Assembly: GCA_963789015.1 (NCBI GenBank)
Contig: CAWBIU010000001.1
Span: forward strand, 1,178,001-1,242,000
DNA length: 64,000 nt
Source of the DNA: JAOPZW01 sp963789015
Lineage (GTDB): Bacteria > Actinomycetota > Thermoleophilia > Solirubrobacterales > Solirubrobacteraceae
Direction of reading: 5' to 3'
Below, one piece after another: positions 23,438 to 31,643 of this stretch. The stretch's first letter is position 1, and every line of letters starts with the position of its first letter. The position numbers and the translations under genes are program-made. The notes under the pieces are model-generated. The model saw only the letters and a list, made by a program, of their open reading frames with translations, made no database searches and was not told where the DNA came from.

Positions 23438-24423
23438 TGAGCGCCTCCCGCGACCCGATCCGCGTCGCCCTGCTCCTGCTCGAGGGCGCGGTGTTCTTCG
23501 ACATCGGGACGGTGATCACGGTCTTCGGCCCGCGTCGCCCGGGCTCGGCACGGCCCGACCTGCCCTACGAGCTGACCCTCGCCGCTGCGGCGCCCGGGCC
23601 GGTGACGACGTCGGCCGGGGTGACCGTCGGCGCCCAGGCCGGCCTCGACGCGCTGCAGGACGCGGACCTCGTCGTCGTCGGCGGCTCGACGCCGTCGCTC
23701 GTCGCCGGCCAGCGCGCGGCGCTCGACGCGCTCGTGGCCGCCCACGCGCGCGGGGCGCGCGTCATGTCGATCTGCACCGGCGCCTTCGTGCTCGCCCACG
23801 CCGGCCTGCTCGACGGGCGCCGGGCCACGACCCACTGGGGCTTCTGCGCCCAGCTCGCCGCGGAGTTCCCCGCCGTCGAGGTCGACCCCGAGGTGCTCTA
23901 CGTCGACGACGGCGACGTGCTCACCTCGGCAGGCCTGTCGGCCGGGATGGACCTGTGCCTGCACGTCGTGCGCGGCGACCTCGGCGCCGACGCGGCGACC
24001 GCGATCGCGCGCTGGAACGTCGTCCCGCCGCACCGCGACGGCGGCCAGGCGCAGTACATCGACGACCCGCTGCCCGCGAGCGCGGGCGGCGGCCTGGAGC
24101 CGACGCGCGCGTGGGCGCTCGAGCGCCTGCACGAGCCGCTGACCGTCGAGGACCTCGCCCGCCAGGCGCACATGAGCCCGCGCACCTTCGCGCGACGCTT
24201 CGTGGCCGAGACCGGCCACTCGCCCAAGCGCTGGCTCACGGCCCAGCGGATCCACCACGCGCGCCGCCTGCTCGAGTCCACCGACCTGCCCGTCGAGCAC
24301 GTCGCCCAGCGCGCCGGCTTCGGCAGCGCGGCAGCGATGCGCACGCACTTCGCGCGCGCGACGGCCACACGGCCGACCGCCTACCGGCGCACGTTCCGTG
24401 GGCGGCCCGCGCCGGTCACCTGA
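23437..24423 (+). CDS. GlxA-type transcriptional regulator (DJ-1/PfpI + AraC)
   Basis: 328 residues. The first ~190 form a DJ-1/PfpI-like amidotransferase fold with a nucleophile-elbow Cys in VMSICTGAFVLAHAG, a sensing domain in this family. The C-terminal ~100 residues are an AraC double helix-turn-helix: LTVEDLARQAHMSPRTFARRF, HSPKRWLTAQRIHHARRLL, FGSAAAMRTHF. GlxA-like proteins activate catabolic or stress genes; the divergent MFS gene is the likely target. The 3' end overlaps the convergent DMT transporter by 8 bp. Confidence 0.94.
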   Translation: MSASRDPIRVALLLLEGAVFFDIGTVITVFGPRRPGSARPDLPYELTLAAAAPGPVTTSAGVTVGAQAGLDALQDADLVVVGGSTPSLVAGQRAALDALVAAHARGARVMSICTGAFVLAHAGLLDGRRATTHWGFCAQLAAEFPAVEVDPEVLYVDDGDVLTSAGLSAGMDLCLHVVRGDLGADAATAIARWNVVPPHRDGGQAQYIDDPLPASAGGGLEPTRAWALERLHEPLTVEDLARQAHMSPRTFARRFVAETGHSPKRWLTAQRIHHARRLLESTDLPVEHVAQRAGFGSAAAMRTHFARATATRPTAYRRTFRGRPAPVT

Positions 24424-25369
24424 CCGGGGCCTCGGTGGCGAGCGCCGGCGCCGCCGCGGGCGGGCGCCGGATCCGCGGCCACCGCGCGTGCAGCACCGGC
24501 ACGGCGGCGATGACGAGCGCGCCGCCGAGGAGCTGCAGCGGCCCGAGCGCCTCGCCGAAGACGAGGAAGGCGAGCAGCACGGTGACCAGGGGCTCGACCG
24601 TGGCCAGGATCGACGCCGTCGTCGGGCCGACGCGGGGCAGGCCGGCGAAGAACAGGCTGATCGCGCCGACGGTCGAGACGAGCGAGAGGGACGCCAGCCA
24701 GACCCAGCCCTCGACGGTCAGCTCGGCGGGCCGCAGCTCGCCGAGGGCAGCCGAGCCGGCGGTCAGCGTGACGGCGGCGCCGCTGCACACCAGCGCCGAC
24801 AGCAGCCGCGGCCGCACGCGGCCGGCGACGCCCTCGCTGATCAGGATGTAGGCGCTGTAGACGCACGCCGCGCCGAGCCCGAGCCCGGCGCCGATCGGGT
24901 CCAGCGCGCCGGTGCCGGTGCCCGCGACGACGAGCACGGCGCCGCCCAGGGCGAGCCCGAGCGCGCTCACGCGCCGGCCGCTGAGGCGCTCGCGGCCGAG
25001 CGCGACGGCCGCGACGGCGACGATCGCGGGGAAGGTGTAGAGCAGCAGGGAGAGCAGCGAGGCATCGATGCGCTCGAGCGCGGCGAAGAAGCAACCCGCC
25101 TGCAGCGCGTAGCCGCATGCGCCGAGCGCGAGCCCGGCGACGACGTCGCGGCGCGGCAGCGCGCGGACCTCGCGGGCGGCGCCGCCGGCGAGGATGACGA
25201 GCCAGAACAGCGCCGCGGCGAGCGCGAAGCGGACCGACAGCAGCGTGCCGACGGTCGCGCCCTCGCCGTAGGCGAGCTTGCCGAACACGGCCATCGCGCC
25301 GAAAGCGGCGCCGGAGGCGATGCAGAGGACGGTGCCGGAGGAGCGCACCGGCGCATCCTGACGCCCCAT
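24416..25369 (-). CDS. DMT-superfamily (EamA) transporter
   Basis: Ten-helix drug/metabolite transporter, 317 residues, made of two EamA repeats (residues ~13-145 and ~160-290). Typical segments are ASGAAFGAMAVFGKLAY, FTFPAIVAVAAVALGRERL-like mid-repeat end, and ATVEPLVTVLLAFLVFGEAL near the end of repeat two. Substrates of this group include amino acids and metabolites. It diverges from a LysR regulator across a 53-bp region holding a palindrome, the classic arrangement in which LysR controls the exporter. Confidence 0.92.
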   Translation of the reverse strand: MGRQDAPVRSSGTVLCIASGAAFGAMAVFGKLAYGEGATVGTLLSVRFALAAALFWLVILAGGAAREVRALPRRDVVAGLALGACGYALQAGCFFAALERIDASLLSLLLYTFPAIVAVAAVALGRERLSGRRVSALGLALGGAVLVVAGTGTGALDPIGAGLGLGAACVYSAYILISEGVAGRVRPRLLSALVCSGAAVTLTAGSAALGELRPAELTVEGWVWLASLSLVSTVGAISLFFAGLPRVGPTTASILATVEPLVTVLLAFLVFGEALGPLQLLGGALVIAAVPVLHARWPRIRRPPAAAPALATEAPVR

Positions 25370-25380
25370 CGCGTCAGGAT

Positions 25381-25406
25381 CGATTGCGATTCATGACGAT
25401 CAATCG
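25381..25406. promoter_or_regulatory. LysR-type operator: CGATTG-N4-TCATGA-N4-CAATCG
   Basis: A 26-bp imperfect palindrome, 18 of 26 positions symmetric, with a central TCATGA and outer CGATTG/CAATCG arms. It fills the space between the divergent DMT transporter and LysR genes. The size and T..A symmetry suit a LysR tetramer site. Confidence 0.55.
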
Positions 25407-25407
25407 G

Positions 25408-25413
25408 TAGCGT
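25408..25413 (+). promoter_or_regulatory. -10-like TAGCGT, LysR gene
   Basis: TAGCGT nine bases before the ATG at 25423, directly after the palindrome, so a regulator bound there would repress its own gene. Confidence 0.42.
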
Positions 25414-25422
25414 TGCTGAACG

Positions 25423-26337
25423 ATGCTCGACCTGCGCCGCCTGCGCCTGCTGCGTGAGCTCGACGAGCGCGGGACGATCGCCGCGGTGGCCGACGCACTG
25501 CAGTTCACGCCGTCGGCGGTCTCGCAGCAGCTCGCCGTGCTCGAGCGCGAGGCCGGCGTGCCGCTGCTCGAGCGCGCCGGGCGCAGCGTCCGCCTGACCG
25601 ACCCGGCCCGCGCCCTCGTCGCCCACACCGACGCGCTGCTCGAGCGCGTCGCGCTCGCCGAGGCCGACCTCGCCGCGGCGTCGGGCAACGTCAGCGGCCG
25701 CGCGCGCATCGCCGGCTTCCAGTCGGTCAGCCTGCGCATCGCCCTGCCGGCGATGGAGGCGCTGGCCCGCGAGGCGCCGCGCCTGCGATGCGAGCTCATC
25801 GAGGCCGAGCCCGAGCAGGGCCTGCCCGCGCTCGCGCTCGGCGACGTCGACCTCGTGCTCGGCGACGAGTGGCAGCACCAGCCGTGGCGGCTGCCGACGA
25901 CGCTCGAGCGCCACGAGCTGCTGCGCGACCCGGTCCACCTCGTCCTGCCCACCCGCCACCCGGTGGCGCGGCGCCACCCGCACGCCGTCCCGCTCGCCGA
26001 GCTCGCCGGCGAGACGTGGGCGACCGGGCACGCCGGGATGGCGTGGGAGGAGATGACGCAGCGCACGTGCCGGGCGTGCGGCGGCTTCGACCCGGACATC
26101 CGCCACCGCACGAACGACGCGACGGTCAGCCTCGGCCTCGTCGCCCGCGGCCTGGCCGTCGCCCTCGTCCCGGGGCTCGTGCTGCCGGGCCGGCACCCGG
26201 GCATCGTGCTGCGCCGCGTCGCCGGCGAGCATGTGGAGCGCGTCATCTCCGCCGTCACGCGCGGCGCCGACGCGGCGCGCCCGTCGACGCGGGCGCTGCT
26301 CGGGGCGGTGCGCGACGCGGTCGCGGCGCTCAGCTGA
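25423..26337 (+). CDS. LysR-family transcriptional regulator
   Basis: 304 residues. N-terminal winged helix-turn-helix: LRRLRLLRELDERGTIAAVADAL, then FTPSAVSQQLAVLEREAGVPLLER, as in ArgP/IciA-like members. The C-terminal co-inducer domain (residues ~90-295) has the periplasmic-binding-protein-like pattern, with LVLGDEWQHQPWRLP and a dyad of subdomains. A cluster TCRACGGFDPDIRHRT is notable for two Cys. The ligand is unknown, probably a substrate of the divergent DMT exporter. Overlaps the convergent flavin-binding gene by 8 bp. Confidence 0.94.
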   Translation: MLDLRRLRLLRELDERGTIAAVADALQFTPSAVSQQLAVLEREAGVPLLERAGRSVRLTDPARALVAHTDALLERVALAEADLAAASGNVSGRARIAGFQSVSLRIALPAMEALAREAPRLRCELIEAEPEQGLPALALGDVDLVLGDEWQHQPWRLPTTLERHELLRDPVHLVLPTRHPVARRHPHAVPLAELAGETWATGHAGMAWEEMTQRTCRACGGFDPDIRHRTNDATVSLGLVARGLAVALVPGLVLPGRHPGIVLRRVAGEHVERVISAVTRGADAARPSTRALLGAVRDAVAALS

Positions 26338-26836
26338 AGCGGTAGCTCGTCTGGCCGTGTGGGTCCTTGGCGAAGGCCATGACCTTGTCGGCCTCGATGC
26401 GGAACACGTGCGCGACGTTCGTGCCTGCGCCGTGGAACGCGCCGTCGGCGACGTCGAAGTGCCACACCTCGCCGTACTTCGCCTCGAGCGCGTCGGCGAC
26501 CCCCTGCAGGGCGTCGTCCTCGGTGCGCCGCACGGCGCGGCCCTCGACGACGATGTCGAGGCCCGCGGCCCATGTGTTCGTGCCGGTGGTCAGCGCGACG
26601 CGGTCGGAGTGCTCGAGGTTGCGCGCCTTCTGCTCCTGCGGGCCGGTGCAGAAGTGCGCCGCGCCATCGTGGAAGACGCCGATGAGGGGCGTGACGTGCG
26701 GGCGCCCATCGGCGCGCACGGTCGTCAGCCAGTAGAGCTCGGCCTGCTCGAGGGTCGCCTGGGTGTCGCTCCACGGCGTGGGGCCGGCGGCCGGGTCGCT
26801 GAAGCGGTCGTCAAACGACGTCGTCGGTTCGGTCAT
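26330..26836 (-). CDS. pyridoxamine 5'-phosphate oxidase-family protein
   Basis: A 168-residue FMN- or F420-type split-barrel protein. The start of the barrel is AELYWLTTVRADGRPHVTPLIGVF, with the second strand AAHFCTGPQEQKARNLEHSDRVALTTG, the pattern of general 'PNPOx-like' flavoproteins rather than true PdxH. These reduce small organic substrates or bind haem. The C-terminus VFRIEADKVMAFAKDPHGQTSYRF is the common end. The ATG was picked because a GGGAGG site lies upstream; an upstream TTG-type extension was discounted. Confidence 0.86.
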   Translation of the reverse strand: MTEPTTSFDDRFSDPAAGPTPWSDTQATLEQAELYWLTTVRADGRPHVTPLIGVFHDGAAHFCTGPQEQKARNLEHSDRVALTTGTNTWAAGLDIVVEGRAVRRTEDDALQGVADALEAKYGEVWHFDVADGAFHGAGTNVAHVFRIEADKVMAFAKDPHGQTSYRFS

Positions 26837-26928
26837 GATGGGGAAGCCTCCCTTGGTCGCATCGACAAGGCTGACTCTGGCGAGCACGGGGACTCATCGG
26901 TCCTCGTCGACCCCGAACGGAGAACTGC

Positions 26929-27288
26929 GTGATCACGAGCCTCGACTTCGTCGCCGTCCCGTCCACCGACGCCGCCCGCTCGCGAGCGTTCTATGTGGAC
27001 ACGCTCGGGCTGCGCCCCGACGACCAAGCCGACTTCGAGTTCTGGGTCGGCGAGACGTGCTTCGGAATCTGGGAGCCCGACAAGCTGGGCGGAAGCTTCG
27101 CGCCGCAGAAGAACGGCCACCTCGCCCTCCACGTCGACGACGTCGCGGCCACGCGCGCCGAGCTCGAGGCCAAGGGCGTCGAGTTCCTCGGCGACACGCT
27201 CGACACCGGGGTCTGCCACATGGCGTTCTTCAACGACCCCGACGGCAACGACCTGATGCTCCACCACCGCTACTCGCCGCGCGCCTGA
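26929..27288 (+). CDS. VOC-family (glyoxalase/dioxygenase-like) protein
   Basis: A 119-residue single-domain VOC protein built of two beta-alpha-beta-beta-beta modules. Signature segments: FVAVPSTDAARSRAFYVDTLGL at the start, GHLALHVDDVAATRAELEAKGVEF, and MAFFNDPDGNDLMLHHR at the end, where His and Glu/Asp positions usually bind a metal. Function could be detoxification of an aldehyde or resistance to a small molecule. GTG start with GGAGA five bases upstream. Confidence 0.9.
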   Translation: MITSLDFVAVPSTDAARSRAFYVDTLGLRPDDQADFEFWVGETCFGIWEPDKLGGSFAPQKNGHLALHVDDVAATRAELEAKGVEFLGDTLDTGVCHMAFFNDPDGNDLMLHHRYSPRA

Positions 27289-27298
27289 GGAACGCGCC

Positions 27299-27568
27299 TC
27301 AGCTGTCGGTCTCGGCGACGACGTTCGGCCCGTGGACGTCGTCGAAGCGGTCGAGCACGCCCGACTCGAGCAGCCGGCGGCGCGACTCGTTCGCGTCGTC
27401 GAGCGAGTCGAACTCGAGCATGATGAAGACCTGGCCGGGGTCGTCGACGCCGCGGAAGACACGCTGGCTCGTCGCGTGCTCACGGGCCCGGGGCCCGTCC
27501 TGGTCGAACATCGCCCGCCAGCGCTCGTAGTCGCCGACGCCGATGCGGGTGATGATGAACGCGGGCAT
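27299..27568 (-). CDS. ABM-like dimeric alpha/beta-barrel protein, 89 aa
   Basis: Small protein starting MPAFIITRIGVGDYERWRAMF with the ferredoxin-like pattern strand-helix-strand-strand-helix-strand, VFIMLEFDSLDDANESRRRLLESG. It resembles antibiotic-biosynthesis-monooxygenase/cyclase-like small proteins of unknown activity. A GAGGAG site precedes the ATG. It is the last gene of a tight minus-strand unit beginning with the 37-residue ORF at 28998. Confidence 0.68.
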   Translation of the reverse strand: MPAFIITRIGVGDYERWRAMFDQDGPRAREHATSQRVFRGVDDPGQVFIMLEFDSLDDANESRRRLLESGVLDRFDDVHGPNVVAETDS

Positions 27569-27589
27569 GGGGTGCTCCTCGATGGGGGT

Positions 27590-28396
27590 CTACTCGGGCT
27601 CGAGCAGCAGTGCGTCGAGCCCGCGGACGAGGCCGGTGAGCCCGCCGACCCGCCGCACCGCCAGCAGCGTGCCGGCGACGTACGGCTCGGGCGATCCGCC
27701 GGCGTCGTGGCGGATCGTCAGGCGCTCGTCGGGCAGGCCGAAGACGACTTCGGTCGACACCACGAAGCCCGGCAGGCGAACCGAGTGGATCCGCGTGCCG
27801 CCGACCCCGGCGCCGCGCGCCTCGCGCGGGCCCTGGACCTCGTCGACCGGCCGGCCGACCTCGGGCTGACGGACCTGGCCGAGGCGCTCGGCGAGCTCGC
27901 GCGCCGTGCCGCTCGGCACGTCGGGCTTCGTCGCGCTCGCGTAGTCGATGACCTCCCACTGCGGGAGGTGGCGCGCCGCGAGCAGCGCGCCGGCCTGGGC
28001 CATGGCCGCTGTCAGCGAGAAGTTCCCCGACGCCACGACGCCGAGCGAGCGCGCGCGGGCGGCCGCGTCGATCACCTCGAAGTCCTCGGCGGTCAGGCCC
28101 GAGCTGCCGATGACGACGGCCACACCGGCCGCGATCGCCGCCATCGTGTTGTCCCGCACCGCGGTCGCCGACGTGTAGTCGACGAGCACGTCGACGCCGT
28201 CGAGCGCCTCGGCGACCGACCCGAGGACCGGCACGCCGAGGGCGTCGCCGCCGAGCGCCTCACCGAGGTCGGCGCCGGCGGACCTCCGGCTGACCGCCGA
28301 GCGCAGCTCGAGGTCCGGCGCGGCCATCACCGCGGGCACGAGCGCCCGGCCCGTCCACCCGGTGGCACCGGCGATGCACACCTGGATCGGCGTCAT
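27590..28396 (-). CDS. DapB-like dihydrodipicolinate reductase homologue lacking the catalytic His
   Basis: 268 residues with a DapB-like two-domain plan: N-terminal Rossmann motif VCIAGATGWTGRALVPAV, DVLVDYTSATAV (DFT/S motif), GSSGLTAEDFE (GTTG), SGNFSL and KPDVPSGTARELA. In authentic DapB the segment before the K-x-D-x-PSGTA motif is E-x-HH; here it reads VIDYASATKPDVPSGTA, so the His-His catalytic pair is replaced by Tyr-Ala while the Lys and PSGT remain. It may be a reductase for another substrate, not lysine biosynthesis. Co-transcribed in a tight unit. Confidence 0.78.
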   Translation of the reverse strand: MTPIQVCIAGATGWTGRALVPAVMAAPDLELRSAVSRRSAGADLGEALGGDALGVPVLGSVAEALDGVDVLVDYTSATAVRDNTMAAIAAGVAVVIGSSGLTAEDFEVIDAAARARSLGVVASGNFSLTAAMAQAGALLAARHLPQWEVIDYASATKPDVPSGTARELAERLGQVRQPEVGRPVDEVQGPREARGAGVGGTRIHSVRLPGFVVSTEVVFGLPDERLTIRHDAGGSPEPYVAGTLLAVRRVGGLTGLVRGLDALLLEPE

Positions 28397-28405
28397 GGCG
28401 ACGGA

Positions 28406-28888
28406 TCATCCCCGGTCCGGCCCTGGAACGAGCGCCGCTGGCAGCGCCGCGCCGTAACGCGCCGCCGCCGCGGTCATCTCGTCCGGCACGACCAGGTCGA
28501 CCCCGAGGCGCTCGGCGATGGCCGCCGCGCCCGGCCGCCGGGCCAGCGCGCAGAGGCGCGCGTGCTCGGCGCGCAGGCCGTCGCGATGGGCCTCGATCCG
28601 GCCCCACGCGGCGACGATCCCGTCGACCCACTCGAACTCGCCGTAGTAGGCCTGCACGCCCGGGCGATGGTAGGCGTAGATGCCGCAGCGGCAGTCGGGG
28701 TGCGGGGCGTCGTGCGGTGCCGCCAGCCAGCCGCGGCCGAACTCGAGCGTGCGGTTGGCCGGGTAGCACGCCGCGTGCATGACCGGGCCGTCCCAGCGGC
28801 ACGGGATGTATGGCGAGAAGAGCGCACCGTCGACCACCCGCCAGGCCCGGAACCCGGCGACGGGCTGGACCAGGTCGGGTGCGCTCAC
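28406..28888 (-). CDS. conserved Cys/Trp-rich protein, 160 aa
   Basis: Reminiscent of an actinobacterial family without an assigned function. Pattern: GFRAWRVVDGALFSPYIPCRWDG, MHAACYPANRTLEFGRGWL, then HPDCRCGIYAYHRPGVQAYYG. The Cys residues (PCRW, AACY, DCRCG) suggest metal binding or a disulfide, but no signal peptide precedes them. The GTG start overlaps the stop of a 37-residue ORF upstream (GTGA) and its stop lies nine bases before the DapB-like gene. Confidence 0.75.
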   Translation of the reverse strand: MSAPDLVQPVAGFRAWRVVDGALFSPYIPCRWDGPVMHAACYPANRTLEFGRGWLAAPHDAPHPDCRCGIYAYHRPGVQAYYGEFEWVDGIVAAWGRIEAHRDGLRAEHARLCALARRPGAAAIAERLGVDLVVPDEMTAAAARYGAALPAALVPGPDRG

Positions 28889-28998
28889 GCGCCGGCGGGA
28901 ACCTTCGGCGAAGGCGGTGCCGTGGCGGGCACTTCCTTCTTCACCGGCAGCACGAGCGGCTCGACGACGATGGTCTTGGAGGGACCCGCGAGGCTCAT
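28885..28998 (-). CDS. 37-residue leading ORF coupled to the Cys-rich gene
   Basis: Short Pro/Val-rich peptide beginning MSLAGPSKTIVVEPLVLPVK and ending in PPSPKVPAGA. Short proteins beginning MSLAGPS are, as I recall, found in other actinobacteria, which suggests it is real. A TACCGT hexamer six bases before the ATG gives a leaderless start; the stop overlaps the GTG of the next gene by four bases. It is the first cistron of a unit of four genes. Confidence 0.62.
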   Translation of the reverse strand: MSLAGPSKTIVVEPLVLPVKKEVPATAPPSPKVPAGA

Positions 28999-29004
28999 GG
29001 ATGA

Positions 29005-29010
29005 ACGGTA
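29005..29010 (-). promoter_or_regulatory. -10-like TACCGT of the four-gene unit
   Basis: Minus-strand TACCGT six bases upstream of the ATG at 28998, no Shine-Dalgarno; a leaderless start for the micro-ORF. Confidence 0.45.
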
Positions 29011-29041
29011 CCGCGGCGCACGCCCTTGTTGACCCGGTGCC

Positions 29042-30214
29042 CTAGAAGTCGAGCGCGTGGACCCGTGTCCGGTAGTTGGTGAAGCCGATCGTGCGCTCGT
29101 CGCCCTTGACGTAGAGGATCCGGTTCGCGGTGGTCAGGCCGCGCGGCGTGACCGGGCGGATGGCGTAGCCGTTCGGGTCCGTGGTGAGCTGGCGCGAGGT
29201 CCACGTCCGGCCGTCGTTGCTCGTGAACCAGTGCTCGATCTGGTTCCACGGACCGATCGTGCGCGACAGGTAGACGTTGCGTGGGTCCTCGTGGTCGAGC
29301 GAGGCCCCGCCGGAGTGGAACGACGGCCGGCCGGCGCCGGCCCCGACCATCTTGCGGCTGATCCACCTCTCGCCGTTGTGGTAGGCGTAGTAGAAGGTGT
29401 CGCGGCCGCCGACCCGCCGCGTGTAGACGATCCTCGGCCGGCCCTCGGCGGTGAGCGCGATGTCGTGCGGCCACGCGCGCCCGCCCTGCACGGAGAAGTT
29501 GTAGACATGGTCGAGCTGCGAGGTGTGCAGCGGCACATCGTCCAGTGTGCCGAGCTTGCGCCCGCTCATCGCGAACAGGTTCCCGGCCTCGTAGCGCAGG
29601 TAGTGAAGGCTGTTGCGGAAGTCCATCGGGTGACCCTCGGTGAAGATGCCGTGGATGACCCGGTTGCCGTCGCCGACGTACTTCGTGTACGGCCGCTGTC
29701 CCTCTCCGAAGCGGACGAGCTCGCGTGCCGGCACCCAGTCACGACCGTTCTCGGTGTAGGAGAAGGTCGGGTTCCACCCTCCGCCGCGCCAGAAGAGCCA
29801 CAGCTTGTCCTTGAGCTGGATCGGGTTCGGATAGGTGAACCCGAGGCCGCCGGGCGCGTTGGTCGGGACCCGGTGCACGCTGCCGAAGCCGTTGATCGAG
29901 AACGGGTTCAGCGACGTCATGTAGCGCATCACGCTCGGGATCCCGGGCGGCGGCAGCTCGTGCCCCGAGTGGGGCGAGAAGAACACGACGATGTGCCCGT
30001 CGCGCCGGAAGACGAGCGAGGGGTTGTTGTGGTCGTCGCGGCCGAGGCCCTTGAAGATGACGCGTTTGCTCAGGCTGCCGCCGGCCGTGTAGCGCGCGAC
30101 CCATACGTTGCCCGCGGTCGAGATCCAGCCGGTGAACGTGTGCCCATCGTGCGAGATCGCCCGCGGATCGCCGAAGTAGGACCAAGAGCCGGCCCCGAGC
30201 TCCCGATCGGCCAT
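29042..30214 (-). CDS. BNR-repeat-containing protein
   Basis: 390 residues resembling the BNR_4 / sialidase-like propeller family: repeated 'Asp-box'-like strands such as FSYTENGRDWVPARELV, HWFTSNDGRTWTSRQLT and ISHDGHTFTGWISTAGNVWVARY. Relatives are mostly secreted enzymes or lectins acting on polysaccharides. This product begins MADRELGAGSWSYFGDP and has no signal peptide, so either it is cytosolic or the true N-terminus differs. A GATACT hexamer seven bases before the ATG at 30214 supports this start. Confidence 0.75.
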   Translation of the reverse strand: MADRELGAGSWSYFGDPRAISHDGHTFTGWISTAGNVWVARYTAGGSLSKRVIFKGLGRDDHNNPSLVFRRDGHIVVFFSPHSGHELPPPGIPSVMRYMTSLNPFSINGFGSVHRVPTNAPGGLGFTYPNPIQLKDKLWLFWRGGGWNPTFSYTENGRDWVPARELVRFGEGQRPYTKYVGDGNRVIHGIFTEGHPMDFRNSLHYLRYEAGNLFAMSGRKLGTLDDVPLHTSQLDHVYNFSVQGGRAWPHDIALTAEGRPRIVYTRRVGGRDTFYYAYHNGERWISRKMVGAGAGRPSFHSGGASLDHEDPRNVYLSRTIGPWNQIEHWFTSNDGRTWTSRQLTTDPNGYAIRPVTPRGLTTANRILYVKGDERTIGFTNYRTRVHALDF

Positions 30215-30263
30215 GCGTGCCAGTATCGCCAACCTGAGCCGGCGCTGCAGGGCGTCTGGTGCG

Positions 30264-31583
30264 CTACGGGAGCCGGGTCGCGACCAGGGCCGGCTCGTGC
30301 CTGCTGCGAGCGCCCGTGCGAGCCGCTCGCCACAGCACGAGCGCGCCGCCGCCGGGCATCAGCCGCGCCAGCCCGGGCTCGGCGACACTCGATGCTCGCC
30401 CGAGCGCGACCGCGGCGCCGAACGGCGCGCCGTGCGCCGTCCGCAGCGCGGCGACCGCTCGCTCGCGGCCCGCGCGGCCGGTCCGCGCCCGCTGCGGCCA
30501 GGCGACGACGGCCCGTCCCGCGTCGTCGGCCGCGATCGCGAGGCGTCCCCCCGTGACGTCGGCTCCCAGCTCGCCCGTGGCGACCAGCGGCTCGTCCGGG
30601 CCCGCCTCGGACACGTGGACGCGCGCCCCCTGCCCGCCCTCCCGGCCGGCCGTGCACGCCACCACCACGCGGCCGGCGGGGGTCACGGCTGCCTCGCCGC
30701 TCGACGGCTCGCAGCCCGGATCCACGGGCTCGGCCGCGCCGAACGCGGTTCCGCTCGCCGCGCGGCGCAGTTGCGGCCCGTCGCTCGCGGCCCGCGGGAC
30801 GTGCTGGACGCCATGGACCAGCGCGGCCGTCCCGCCGGCGCCGACCACGGCCCGCGGGACGTCGGTCGGATCCTCGGCCACCCGCTGTGGCGGCCCGAAC
30901 CGCCGGCGCGGGCGCCGCAGCGCGGCCCAGGCGCCGGTGCGCGACGTCGAACGCCACGCCGCGACGGCGTCACCGCGCTCGCCGATGGCCACCGAGACGC
31001 CGGTGCAGCATGGCCGCCGGACGAAGGCCGACAGCGGCTGCGGCGCGCCGAACGCGCCGCCCGGCGCGCGCGTCGCCGCCTCCAGGCGCCAGCGCGTCCC
31101 GCGATGGCGGAACCAGACCACGACGGCCGCGCCGCTGCGCGCGACGGCCGACGCCGCGAAGTCGGCGCTGCCCGCGCCGGCCGAGATCGTGACCGGCGCG
31201 GCGACCCGTCCGTGCGTCCCGAACCTGACCACCCGCACGCTCCGACGCGCGCGGCGCGTGCTCTGGACGACGATCACGCCACGGCCGTCGGCGGCGATGC
31301 CGGTGTCCACGGCCCGGTCGCCGCGGGTCGAGCGCATGAGCGTCCGGGGCGGCCCGAAGGCGGCGCCGGGCGCGGCCCAGCGGGCACGGACCGACGCCAG
31401 CGTCCTCGGATCTGGCAGCGTGCTCGGGCTGACCACGAACGCCCGGCCGTCCTCGTCGATCGCCACGTCCGCCGCGACGTCGCGGATCGCGATGACCTGC
31501 CCGGTGTCGGCGCGGGCACCCGCAGGCACGACGATGGCGGCCAACACCAACAGCACCCAGCAGTGCGACGCGTTCCGCATCAT
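30264..31583 (-). CDS. secreted beta-propeller-like protein
   Basis: A 439-residue exported protein. The signal peptide runs to about residue 25 (CWVLLVLAAIVVPAGARA, likely cleavage after ARA). The rest is a series of ~45-residue strands, with phrases such as FGPPRTLMRSTRG, AVDTGIAADGRGVIVVQS, TPAGRVVVACTAG and LAIAADDAGRAVVAWPQ, suggesting a repeat propeller. No catalytic motif. The start may be 31583 or 31580, or GTG at 31595. It neighbours the BNR gene on the same strand. Confidence 0.7.
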   Translation of the reverse strand: MMRNASHCWVLLVLAAIVVPAGARADTGQVIAIRDVAADVAIDEDGRAFVVSPSTLPDPRTLASVRARWAAPGAAFGPPRTLMRSTRGDRAVDTGIAADGRGVIVVQSTRRARRSVRVVRFGTHGRVAAPVTISAGAGSADFAASAVARSGAAVVVWFRHRGTRWRLEAATRAPGGAFGAPQPLSAFVRRPCCTGVSVAIGERGDAVAAWRSTSRTGAWAALRRPRRRFGPPQRVAEDPTDVPRAVVGAGGTAALVHGVQHVPRAASDGPQLRRAASGTAFGAAEPVDPGCEPSSGEAAVTPAGRVVVACTAGREGGQGARVHVSEAGPDEPLVATGELGADVTGGRLAIAADDAGRAVVAWPQRARTGRAGRERAVAALRTAHGAPFGAAVALGRASSVAEPGLARLMPGGGALVLWRAARTGARSRHEPALVATRLP

Positions 31584-31643
31584 CGCCTGAAACACGCGGC
31601 GTTGGCGCTCGGACCCCTTACACGACGTTTAACGACATAAGGC

